A model generated the notes under the pieces. The model was not told the origin of the DNA and did not search any database. It worked only from the letters and a program-made list of their open reading frames with translations. A program made the translations under genes and the position numbers. Shown here piece by piece: positions 1 to 7,913 of a DNA stretch of 64,000 nucleotides (position 1 is the first letter of the stretch; every line of letters starts with the position of its first letter). This stretch comes from an uncultured Olleya sp. (GTDB taxonomy: Bacteria; Bacteroidota; Bacteroidia; Flavobacteriales; Flavobacteriaceae), in contig CANNFD010000008.1 of assembly GCA_947503885.1 (NCBI GenBank), positions 94,979-158,978 of the forward strand. The letters are read 5' to 3'.

Positions 1-555
1 AGTAATTACTCCTTCAGGCTCCATTGCACCAATAGTGACTGCATAATACGTTTTTTTAATAACTCTTTTTTTAAAAAGTGTATTTAAAGCACGTATACTG
101 CTACTGGTTTTACCGATTAATAAAACACCTGTAGTTGGAAAATCTAACCGATGTACAGGTTGTGGTTTAGTAACATCGCTTTGTGTGCTTCTTATAAGGT
201 TTTGTGTTAATGCATTTGTAACAGTCTTAAAGCTATTACCACTAACTAAAATACCTGCAGGTTTGTGTATAGCTGCTATATAGTCGTCTTCAAATAAAAC
301 ATCTAATTTAAATTTAAGACTTTTTCTTGGAGGTGCATCTTCCTTAATAGTTAAACAGATGGTTTCTCCTCCAAGTAAATAAGTTGCAGACGTTGCAATA
401 GTACCATTTACAGTTACGTATTGTTTTTTTAGTACTTTTTTTAAAGCAGATTTTGTTAATGCTGCTTCAAAAATCCCTACACCATAATCTTGAAGTCTTA
501 TAGGAGAGTGTTGTTTTGGGACAATATGGGTTTGGGTTAAATGGATAAATTTTAA
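1..555 (-). CDS. RluA-family 23S rRNA/tRNA pseudouridine synthase, C-terminus cut by window edge
   Basis: The reading frame encodes an S4-like N-terminal part followed by the catalytic motif VHRLDFPTTGVLL near positions 100-150, where the Asp of HRLD is the catalytic residue of the RluA family. Downstream KTYYAVTIGAMEPEGVIT is also typical. The enzyme isomerises uridine to pseudouridine in rRNA or tRNA; which site cannot be told. The frame runs off the left edge. It is open back to a TGA at 598-600, but contains no ATG, GTG or TTG before the conserved segment beginning THIVPKQHSPIRLQ. The likely N-terminus is near 555, where a TTA codon stands. The 555 boundary is therefore approximate. Confidence 0.8.
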
Positions 556-619
556 TTTTAAGTAATTATAAGAATTATACCGAAGGTACTTGAAATATCA
601 GACAAAGTCAAATTTTAAA

Positions 620-662
620 TAGTACACAATCAACACTTTTTATTACTTTCGCAACTGAAAAA
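620..662 (+). promoter_or_regulatory. Possible promoter region of the ABC-F gene
   Basis: A TACTTTCG sequence at about 645-652 resembles the Bacteroidota -7 element TAnnTTTG with one change and lies about 20 bp before the ATG at 672. No clear TTTG was found 19-20 bp upstream, so this is weak. Confidence 0.3.
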
Positions 663-671
663 AAACAGACT

Positions 672-2309
672 ATGATTTCTATAGATAATTTAGCAGTAGA
701 GTTTAGCGGAACTGTATTATTTAGCGATGTATCTTTTGTGATAAATCCAACAGATAAAATTGCTTTAATGGGTAAAAATGGTGCAGGAAAATCTACCATG
801 ATGAAAATTGTTGCAGGTGAACTAAAACCTACTAGAGGTCATGTTAGAGCGCCAAAAGATGCGGTTATTGCATACTTACCACAGCATTTATTAACTGAGG
901 ATGATTGTACTGTTTTTGAAGAAGCTGCTAAAGCATTTAAGCATGTTTACGCAATGCGTGATGAGATGGAGCAGCTAAATAAAGCATTAGAAACTAGAAC
1001 AGATTACGAAAGTGATGAGTACATGTCTATCATAGAAAAAGTGTCTGATTTAGGAGAGAAATATTATGCTTTAGAAGACGTTAATTATGATGCAGAAGTA
1101 GAAAAAGCTTTAAAAGGTCTTGGTTTTAAACAAGAAGATTTTACTAGACTAACTAACCAGTTTTCTGGGGGTTGGCGTATGCGTATCGAACTGGCTAAAA
1201 TTTTATTACAAAAACCAGATTTAATTTTGTTGGACGAGCCTACTAACCATATAGATATTGAGTCTGTAATTTGGTTAGAAGATTTTCTAGTTAATAAAGC
1301 AGATGCGGTGATGGTAATATCACATGACCGTGCCTTTATTGATAATATTACCAACCGTACTATTGAGGTGACTATGGGGCGTATTTACGACTACAAAGCT
1401 AACTATAGTCATTATTTACAATTAAGAGAGGATAGACGTAGTCATCAAATAAAAGCATACCAAGAGCAGCAAAAATTTATTGCGGATAATATGGCTTTTA
1501 TCGAGCGTTTTAAAGGGACCTACTCTAAAACCAATCAAGTAACTTCTAGAGAACGTATGCTAGAAAAGCTACAAATTATAGAAATTGACGAGGTGGATAA
1601 CTCGTCTTTAAAATTAAGTTTTCCGCCTGCACCAAGATCTGGAGATTACCCTGTTGTAGTACAAAATTTAACTAAAAAATATGGCGATTTAGTGGTCTTT
1701 AAAGACGCTAATATGTCTATTAAAAGAGGCGAAAAAGTCAGTTTTGTCGGTCGTAATGGTGAAGGTAAATCTACAATGATTAAAGCTATATTGGGGCAAA
1801 TTGATTATGAAGGTCAATGTAGTCTTGGTCACAACGTACAAGTCGGTTATTTTGCTCAAAATCAAGCAGCTTTATTAGATAATGACTTAACCGTATTTCA
1901 AACAGTTGATGAAGCTGCAAAAGGAGATGTTAGAACCGGAATTAAAAATATTTTAGGTCGTTTTATGTTTAAAGGCGACGATATTGATAAAAAAGTTGGC
2001 GTGCTATCTGGAGGAGAAAAAACACGATTAGCAATGGTTAAATTATTATTAGAACCGGTTAACTTATTAATATTGGATGAGCCTACTAACCACTTAGACT
2101 TAAAATCAAAAGATGTTTTAAAAGAGGCATTATCTACTTTTGATGGGACTTTAATTTTGGTATCTCACGATAGAGATTTTTTACAAGGTTTATCAGAAAA
2201 AGTATTCGAGTTTAAAGACCAACGCGTCATCGAGCATTTTGAAACTATTGACGCCTTTTTAGAGCGTAATAGAATAAAAAGTATTGCAGATATTAATTTG
2301 ATGAAGTAA
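672..2309 (+). CDS. ABC-F family ATPase (ribosome-associated)
   Basis: The protein has two ABC ATPase domains and no membrane segment. Walker A motifs are GKNGAGKST (34-42) and GRNGEGKST (about 360), signatures are FSGGW (about 164) and LSGGE (about 446), and both Walker B motifs read LDEPTNH followed by ID or LD. Between the domains is a charged linker (about 240-310), the P-site tRNA interaction motif of ABC-F proteins. Family members bind the ribosomal E site and rescue or regulate stalled translation; some give antibiotic resistance. At 545 aa it matches EttA/YbiT-sized housekeeping members rather than resistance types, but the subfamily is inferred only. It ends 9 bp before the convergent gene at 2319. 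Confidence 0.9.
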   Translation: MISIDNLAVEFSGTVLFSDVSFVINPTDKIALMGKNGAGKSTMMKIVAGELKPTRGHVRAPKDAVIAYLPQHLLTEDDCTVFEEAAKAFKHVYAMRDEMEQLNKALETRTDYESDEYMSIIEKVSDLGEKYYALEDVNYDAEVEKALKGLGFKQEDFTRLTNQFSGGWRMRIELAKILLQKPDLILLDEPTNHIDIESVIWLEDFLVNKADAVMVISHDRAFIDNITNRTIEVTMGRIYDYKANYSHYLQLREDRRSHQIKAYQEQQKFIADNMAFIERFKGTYSKTNQVTSRERMLEKLQIIEIDEVDNSSLKLSFPPAPRSGDYPVVVQNLTKKYGDLVVFKDANMSIKRGEKVSFVGRNGEGKSTMIKAILGQIDYEGQCSLGHNVQVGYFAQNQAALLDNDLTVFQTVDEAAKGDVRTGIKNILGRFMFKGDDIDKKVGVLSGGEKTRLAMVKLLLEPVNLLILDEPTNHLDLKSKDVLKEALSTFDGTLILVSHDRDFLQGLSEKVFEFKDQRVIEHFETIDAFLERNRIKSIADINLMK

Positions 2310-2318
2310 AGAGAACGG

Positions 2319-3248
2319 TTAAAGTTTTAATCGGTCTTCTATACTTTCTACCGTGTGTTTTAAAAAATTTGGAGGTGTAAACCTATAACCAAAATAGAGG
2401 CTTGCATAGCTTTTATCATTAACCATACTTTGGGTAAGGTTTTTGTTAATAGCATTAGAGTCAAAATTAAAACTAGCACCAGCGCTTATGGTTTCGGAGG
2501 TATAACCAAACTGTAATGTTAAGCCTAAAGCCCGGGTAACAAAAGTGTCTTTATTGGTGGTTTCGTTAAGTTTTTCAGTAGTAAAACGCACACCTAAAGC
2601 TGGCGATATGGAGGAAGAAATAAACCAATGGTTTTTAAAAGCCCAAGTATAATTGTATGCAGGAGCAAAGGAAAGGTCAAAACTGTTTTCGGCTACTTTT
2701 TGGTTATTAATTGTATTACTTAATCTATTAAATCCATAAGTTAAAGTAGGTACAAAACTTCCAGCAGTTTCTCTTTGCCACTCGTTTAGGTGAGTTAAAT
2801 GCTTTAATGAAAAATTATTATTTAACACATAAGAGGTTGTCCCCATCCAACTTGTTGTTTTTAAATTAGGAAACTGTGCTAATAGCTCGGCATTATTTTC
2901 TTGATAAAACCCTTGTACCTTTCTGTATTCTATACTTTGGATCCATTGTTTTAAGAAAATATTTAACTGGTAATTTAAAAATTTTGATTTAAAATCAGAA
3001 GTTCTGCTACTGGGAGAAAATCCAATTTTTAAACCTAAAAATTTATAGTTTGCTGCGACTTCTAATCTGTAAGTATTATTAGCATTTACAAGTACAGATT
3101 GATTGTTATTTTGAATAGAAAACGATTCGTTTTGTGTATTAATATTAGACTTTAATAACAGGTTTTCTCTAAAAGAAATCACCCCATTTTGGCTACTTGC
3201 GATACTAACAAATAATAAACTGAAAAGTAAAAACCAAAGTCTAACCAT
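2319..3248 (-). CDS. Predicted outer-membrane beta-barrel protein, DUF4421-like
   Basis: A signal peptide (about 1-19, ending ASSQ) is followed by alternating polar/hydrophobic strands such as YKFLGLKIGFSP, FLNYQLNIFLKQW and YASLYFGYRF, as in an outer-membrane barrel. The KIGFSP and KVQGFYQEN segments resemble the Bacteroidota family DUF4421, whose function is unknown. Its ATG at 3248 overlaps the last base of the sirtuin stop codon (TAATG), so the two are translationally coupled in a three-gene minus-strand operon (5135 to 2319). The family name comes from recall of pattern and needs a profile search. Confidence 0.6.
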   Translation of the reverse strand: MVRLWFLLFSLLFVSIASSQNGVISFRENLLLKSNINTQNESFSIQNNNQSVLVNANNTYRLEVAANYKFLGLKIGFSPSSRTSDFKSKFLNYQLNIFLKQWIQSIEYRKVQGFYQENNAELLAQFPNLKTTSWMGTTSYVLNNNFSLKHLTHLNEWQRETAGSFVPTLTYGFNRLSNTINNQKVAENSFDLSFAPAYNYTWAFKNHWFISSSISPALGVRFTTEKLNETTNKDTFVTRALGLTLQFGYTSETISAGASFNFDSNAINKNLTQSMVNDKSYASLYFGYRFTPPNFLKHTVESIEDRLKL

Positions 3249-3919
3249 TATAATACAGAGATAAATGTGTTAATCCCTTTTGTCGCAGTTTGGGCAATTA
3301 CGGTTAGGTTGTTTGTACTTGAAATAGAAGGGTTAGGGTCTATAAAAAATTGGGGAGTGTTTTCTGGCACATAGTGCATTAAACTTGCAGCAGGATAGAC
3401 CTGCAATGAAGTCCCGATAATTAATAGTTTATCGGCAGTTTCGCAAATCTTTACAGCTTGGTCCATTAGTGGTACTGCTTCTCCAAACCAAACAATATGC
3501 GGACGTAGTTGGTTTCCGTTTTGGTCAAGGTCTCCAAGGATAAGGTCTTTTTTCCAATCTAAAACTATAGCTTCGTTTTTTGTGCTTCGCACTTTAAATA
3601 ATTCGCCATGTAAATGGATCACATTTGTGCTACCAGCGCGTTCATGTAAATCGTCAATATTTTGCGTTATAATTGTAACTTTAAAGTGTTTTTCTAGTTT
3701 AGCCAATTCTAGATGGGCTTTGTTAGGTTGGACGTCCAATAATTGGCGTCTGCGTTGGTTGTAAAACTCTAAAACTAATTCTGGATTGGCAGCAAAACCT
3801 TCTGGAGACGCTACTTCCATAACGTCATGACCTTCCCATAAACCATCTGCACCTCTAAAAGTTTTTATACCGCTTTCGGCACTGATACCTGCGCCCGTAA
3901 GTACAACTAAATGTTTCAT
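3248..3919 (-). CDS. SIR2-family NAD-dependent protein deacylase (class III sirtuin), zinc-less
   Basis: The NAD-binding motif GAGISAESGIKTFRG (from residue 9), TQNIDDLH, catalytic HLHGE (His104) and RPHIVWFGE with IGTSLQVYPA identify a sirtuin. Tyr53 and Arg56 in FYNQRR match the class III residues that bind acidic acyl groups, so desuccinylase/demalonylase activity is likely. The four zinc-binding Cys usually found between the catalytic His and RPH are all absent; the segment holds no Cys. The chosen ATG at 3919 begins MKHLVVLTG and sits 1 bp after the upstream stop; an ATG 15 bp earlier would overlap that gene and adds an atypical extension. Confidence 0.92.
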   Translation of the reverse strand: MKHLVVLTGAGISAESGIKTFRGADGLWEGHDVMEVASPEGFAANPELVLEFYNQRRRQLLDVQPNKAHLELAKLEKHFKVTIITQNIDDLHERAGSTNVIHLHGELFKVRSTKNEAIVLDWKKDLILGDLDQNGNQLRPHIVWFGEAVPLMDQAVKICETADKLLIIGTSLQVYPAASLMHYVPENTPQFFIDPNPSISSTNNLTVIAQTATKGINTFISVL

Positions 3920-3920
3920 A

Positions 3921-5135
3921 TTAGTTTTTTGCATTAAGTTTCCAGGTTTTATAGGTTTTAGATGCTACTAAGATATCAAGTATGTTTTCTCCATTAATAT
4001 CATCTTCTTCTATATAATTAATTAAATCGTCCCTGTCATAACCATCTTCAATCAAAGTATCTATATAGGTAGTGGCATCCTTAAACTTTTTCATTAAAAC
4101 CAAAGTGCTTAAATAACCGGCTTGACCTTCAAAAAAATCTGGGTAATTTTGGATAGTATATTTGTAGTTATTTAAAGCAAAATCATAATTTTTGTCCATA
4201 AACGCTACGTTAGCCTTTAAAAAGTTTAAAAAATCATCTTCTGTGTATTCTTGAAGCTGATTAATCACTTGGATGGCTTCAAAATAGTTTTCTTTATAAA
4301 TATGGTAATCAATTTTGTTTAATACAATAGTTGGGTCGTTTGGGTAGGTACTAATCAACTCTTCTAAAGCAGCTAAATAGATGTCGTCATCAAGATTACT
4401 AGCAATTAAAGTCTTGAAAATAAGAAAAAACTTTTCTTTAGAAATTTCAGATGTAATTCCTTTTAAAAGTTGGTAAGCCATTTTGAAATTGCCAGAATTT
4501 TTAAATTTTATAGTTTGAAATAATTGATCAACACCTTCTTTTTTTGCGGGTTGGATCATCCCTAGTATTTTTTTGTCAGGGATTACATAGCCCATTACTC
4601 TAGCCATAGTTTTTGATAACTCTTCTCCAGAAAGGTAAATATAGATATCAGAAAACATCATCTCATCTCCGTTTTTATGGACCCTGTAATCATGATAATT
4701 CATACCGCCTACTGCAGAATATAACCTAAATAGCACGTAATAGGTTTGGAGTTCATGATCATACCTGTAATTAATAAAGTCGTAGTATGCTCCGTTTTGG
4801 ACTTCAGAAATAATCTCGTTTGGAAATTTATCAACTCCTTTTTTTACTCCAATAATAAACGCATCTAAATAATCTTTATTTTGATTAATTGAAGGGTTTA
4901 AGTCTAAAACACGCTTGATAAACACGTTTTTATACCATTTAGAAATTAAACTATCCGGTTGGTTGTTAAACGCGGAGTCTTCAATTAGCTGTCCCAACGC
5001 AAGGACTTTTTGCGAGTTACTCTCATTGTAAGTTATTGTGTCCTTAGGATTTAACCCTATAGTGTCTTGAGATACAGCACATAAAGTAAATAGTAAGCAG
5101 AAGGATAAAGAGGGTATTAGTTTGGGAAGTCTCAT
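3921..5135 (-). CDS. Secreted/periplasmic TPR-like protein of unknown function
   Basis: The N-terminus is a signal peptide (about 1-22, FCLLFTLCAVSQ) with no lipobox at the cleavage position. Residues about 50-210 form a soluble region found with DUFs of unknown role. The second half (about 210-390) is helical and reads like tetratricopeptide repeats, for example NYFEAIQVINQLQ and NYDFALNNYKYTIQNYPDFFEGQAGYL. It is first in the operon with the sirtuin and the barrel protein. No enzymatic motif is visible; a scaffold role in the envelope is only a guess. Confidence 0.7.
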   Translation of the reverse strand: MRLPKLIPSLSFCLLFTLCAVSQDTIGLNPKDTITYNESNSQKVLALGQLIEDSAFNNQPDSLISKWYKNVFIKRVLDLNPSINQNKDYLDAFIIGVKKGVDKFPNEIISEVQNGAYYDFINYRYDHELQTYYVLFRLYSAVGGMNYHDYRVHKNGDEMMFSDIYIYLSGEELSKTMARVMGYVIPDKKILGMIQPAKKEGVDQLFQTIKFKNSGNFKMAYQLLKGITSEISKEKFFLIFKTLIASNLDDDIYLAALEELISTYPNDPTIVLNKIDYHIYKENYFEAIQVINQLQEYTEDDFLNFLKANVAFMDKNYDFALNNYKYTIQNYPDFFEGQAGYLSTLVLMKKFKDATTYIDTLIEDGYDRDDLINYIEEDDINGENILDILVASKTYKTWKLNAKN

Positions 5136-5240
5136 TAATTTTTTTATTACTTTTGAAATCAGATTATAAACTTAAGATTAATTCCCTTTAATATCTTAAT
5201 GCTTACAAAAAAATAAGTCATTCATTTAAAAAATTAATCC

Positions 5241-6062
5241 ATGAAAACCCTAAAGTACCTTTTACTTGTATTATCAATTACATTATTTACTAATTGTGCT
5301 GATGATGATACCCCAGAAGTCATAACACAATTAGACTCTAGTATATTTACCATTAACACTTTTAATAGTTCAGGAATTTCAGGTAATGCTGAATTTATTA
5401 AAAATTCTAATAATACGGTAACTATAGTTGTAAATTTATCAGGAACTACAGATGATGAGCTATATCCTGCACATATACATTTTAATACAGCTGCCGAAAC
5501 CGGAGGGATTGCTATTAGTTTAGTGTCTGTAGATGGTACTACTGGTCAAAGCGAAACAACTTTTAGTAAATTAGATGATGGCACACCAATTAGCTATGAA
5601 GAGTTGTTGGATTTTGATGGTTACTTTGCAGTACATTTAAGCGAAACTGATACAGAGATTGTAGCACAATCCGACATTGGTCAAAACGTTTTAACTTCAA
5701 CTAGTGTAAGCTACCCTTTAAACGAAGCAGATGTGTCTGATATTTCTGGGACCATAACTTTTACCAAGCGTGTAAACGGTGAAGCTTTGGCGGTTATAGC
5801 CTTAACAGGAAGCCCATCAGGAGGTGTGCATCCTGCACATATCCATTCCGGAAGTGTAGCAACAGCACCAGGTGGAATATTATTTACGTTTACCTCTGTT
5901 GATGGGACATCAGGAATTAGTAGAACTAATATTGATGCACTTAACAATGGGACACCTTTTGGATATGATGATGTAATAGCTGTAGATGGTTACGTTAATG
6001 TGCATTTAAGTGCAACCAATTTAGGTGTTTTAATAGCACAAGGTAATGTTGGTATTAATTAG
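5241..6062 (+). CDS. CHRD-domain lipoprotein (two CHRD-like repeats)
   Basis: A lipoprotein signal ends LFTNC, so the mature protein starts at Cys19 followed by acidic residues, and is probably membrane anchored. Two repeats of about 115 residues each carry PAHIH, a GG(I)xxxxxSVDGT(S/T)G segment, a DDGTP/NNGTP turn and a DGYxxVHLS ending. This pattern is that of CHRD domains, all-beta modules first described in chordin and common in bacterial surface proteins; the His of PAHIH may bind metal. The substrate is unknown. A strong hairpin terminator follows. Confidence 0.85.
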   Translation: MKTLKYLLLVLSITLFTNCADDDTPEVITQLDSSIFTINTFNSSGISGNAEFIKNSNNTVTIVVNLSGTTDDELYPAHIHFNTAAETGGIAISLVSVDGTTGQSETTFSKLDDGTPISYEELLDFDGYFAVHLSETDTEIVAQSDIGQNVLTSTSVSYPLNEADVSDISGTITFTKRVNGEALAVIALTGSPSGGVHPAHIHSGSVATAPGGILFTFTSVDGTSGISRTNIDALNNGTPFGYDDVIAVDGYVNVHLSATNLGVLIAQGNVGIN

Positions 6063-6085
6063 TATTTAATTTTTTAATTTTATAT

Positions 6086-6117
6086 AAACCTGATATTAAA
6101 ACCATCAGGTTTTTTAT
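6086..6117 (+). terminator. Rho-independent terminator of the CHRD gene
   Basis: AACCTGAT (6087-6094) pairs with ATCAGGTT (6104-6111) and is followed by a T run. It lies in the 64-bp gap before trmH, which therefore probably has its own promoter or depends on readthrough. Confidence 0.85.
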
Positions 6118-6126
6118 TTTTATAAC

Positions 6127-6798
6127 ATGGTAGATTTACAATTATTAGAACATCTAGAGTCTTACTTAACAGAACATAGATTAGAGCGCTTTATAAAGGT
6201 TATTGACCAGCGTACTAAACACTTTACAGTTGCTACGGAAGATGTCTATCAATTACATAATACTAGTGCTGTTATGCGTACTTGTGATGTGTTTGGACTA
6301 CAAGAATTAAATATTGTAGAAGAAACAAACAGCAAAAGTATTGACGGAGAAATAGCAATGGGAGCACAAAAATGGGTTGATTTAAACCGTTATAACTCTG
6401 TAAACGATTGTATAAAAGACTTAAAACAAAAAGGCTATCAAATTGTTGCAACAACACCACATACTGAAGATTGTGAGTTGTATGATTTTGATGTGACTAA
6501 AAAATCTTGTTTTTTCTTTGGAAGAGAAACCGAAGGGTTGTCTGAAGCGGTCTTAAAACAAGCCGACAGCTTTTTAAAAATACCAATGGTCGGTTTTACC
6601 GAAAGTTTAAACATCTCTGTAAGTGCTGCAATAATATTACAACATGCGACTTCTAAATTAAAAAAAACAACTATTGATTGGCAATTAACTGAAACTGAAA
6701 AATTAGAAAAAAGAATTGATTGGTGTAAAAAGACAATTAAAAGCTACGATGAGATTGTTGAGCGGTTTTATAGTGAGAAGGGAAGTGGTAAGGTTTAA
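6127..6798 (+). CDS. trmH: tRNA (guanosine(18)-2'-O)-methyltransferase TrmH
   Basis: This SPOUT methyltransferase shows the three family motifs: NTSAVMRTCDVFG (N..R, motif 1), FFGRETEGLS (motif 2, SAM-binding knot) and IPMVGFTESLNISVSAA (motif 3). It transfers a methyl group from S-adenosylmethionine to the 2'-OH of G18 in the tRNA D-loop. The N-terminal LESYLTEHRLERF and the total of 223 aa fit E. coli TrmH (229 aa) better than other SpoU members. The ATG follows the upstream terminator by about 10 bp, so the 5' UTR is short. Confidence 0.88.
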   Translation: MVDLQLLEHLESYLTEHRLERFIKVIDQRTKHFTVATEDVYQLHNTSAVMRTCDVFGLQELNIVEETNSKSIDGEIAMGAQKWVDLNRYNSVNDCIKDLKQKGYQIVATTPHTEDCELYDFDVTKKSCFFFGRETEGLSEAVLKQADSFLKIPMVGFTESLNISVSAAIILQHATSKLKKTTIDWQLTETEKLEKRIDWCKKTIKSYDEIVERFYSEKGSGKV

Positions 6799-6892
6799 TG
6801 CAAAAAGGTAAAAGGTAGAAGTTATTAGGTGGAAGTTAAAATAGAAATTGATAGTGAGTAAAACAGAACTCATTGCTTAAATAATAAAGTAT

Positions 6893-6927
6893 AAAAAAAA
6901 ATCTCAAATACAATTTGAGATTTTTTA
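6893..6927. terminator. Bidirectional terminator between trmH and the convergent gene
   Basis: ATCTCAAA and TTTGAGAT form an 8-bp stem (6901-6921), with an A run on the left and a T run on the right, so it can end transcripts from both sides. Confidence 0.85.
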
Positions 6928-6952
6928 ATGGTAACAGTTTTAACTGTATCTG

Positions 6953-7798
6953 TTATATTCTTTTTTTACGACCACGGTTTAGCACCTTGTATTCTTCATA
7001 ACATTCACTTATTGCATCCAAAATCTGAAGGTCGTTAGCTGTTGTAACAAACTCTAATGAGTAATTACACTGACTAACAATTTCGTCTAAATCTACTTTG
7101 GTTACTCCAAGTAATGCAATTAGCATTTCTCTGTCAAAACGCGTCGCTAAAGTGTTTCGGATGTTGTCATCTTCTTTCATCTTTTTTAGCTTACGTAATT
7201 CTTTTCCTTTACTGCTAAACGTATTATATAAAAAATCTAATGGATTAAAAATAGAACCTAATACTTTAGTAACTGCGTTAGGCTGTTTTTTTCCAGCTTC
7301 ATAACCATTGGATAAACCAGAAATACTATACCTGTAATTAGTATTAATATTTACTTGTTTAATATCTACTTCTAAATATCCAGTTAGTTTAAGACCAGTA
7401 ACTACAACTTCTTCTAATGCTAGAGCAAGCTCAGTTAGTGTGATTGTAGATTTTTCAATCTGATCCACCCAGTCATTTGTCACTTTTACTTTAATAGATT
7501 TAAACCCTAGATACGATAGGTGAAGCGTGTCATTAGCTTTAGCGCGTAATTCAAACTCACCTTTAACATTAGTTGCAGTACCAATAACTTGATTTAAATT
7601 AACAATATTTACGTTTTCTAAAGGCTGTTTTGAGGTTGCATCTATAATTATACCTTTAACTGTAGATTCTGCTTTAACTGCTGAAGAATCTATAGTTTTT
7701 TTGACAGAAGTAACCTGTTTTGAATTTTCTTTTTTGTCTTGAGAAAAACCAAAAGTTGTGCTAAAAGCAACTAGAAAAATAATTAAGTAATACTTCAT
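6953..7798 (-). CDS. Secreted protein with carboxypeptidase-like regulatory domain
   Basis: A signal peptide (about 1-19, TTFGFSQ) is followed by a charged linker and then a carboxypeptidase D regulatory-like beta-sandwich (about 45-130): TVKGIIIDATSKQPLENVNIV, GTATNVKGEFEL and LHLSYLGFKSIKV. In Bacteroidota this domain usually forms the N-terminus of TonB-dependent receptors, but here no plug or barrel follows; the remaining 150 residues are helical and charged. It is probably a periplasmic or surface accessory protein. Function is unknown. Confidence 0.8.
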   Translation of the reverse strand: MKYYLIIFLVAFSTTFGFSQDKKENSKQVTSVKKTIDSSAVKAESTVKGIIIDATSKQPLENVNIVNLNQVIGTATNVKGEFELRAKANDTLHLSYLGFKSIKVKVTNDWVDQIEKSTITLTELALALEEVVVTGLKLTGYLEVDIKQVNINTNYRYSISGLSNGYEAGKKQPNAVTKVLGSIFNPLDFLYNTFSSKGKELRKLKKMKEDDNIRNTLATRFDREMLIALLGVTKVDLDEIVSQCNYSLEFVTTANDLQILDAISECYEEYKVLNRGRKKRI

Positions 7799-7825
7799 TT
7801 ATGAAATTTCAGATATAAAAATAAC

Positions 7826-7850
7826 AAAGAAAACGCTATAAATAGCGTCT
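7826..7850 (-). terminator. Probable terminator of the DEAD-box helicase gene
   Basis: ACGCTAT (7833-7839) and ATAGCGT (7842-7848) form a 7-bp stem; on the minus strand it is followed by TTTTCTTT. It lies about 65 bp after the helicase stop. Confidence 0.6.
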
Positions 7851-7913
7851 TCTTTTATTTTTGACTAAATATTAACAAAAAAGTTTAATATTAAGTTATA
7901 CTAGTTTAAGTAT

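Noticed and set aside
6272..6460. Minus-strand ORF inside trmH
   Set aside because: It is fully inside a well-supported gene and has no family features.
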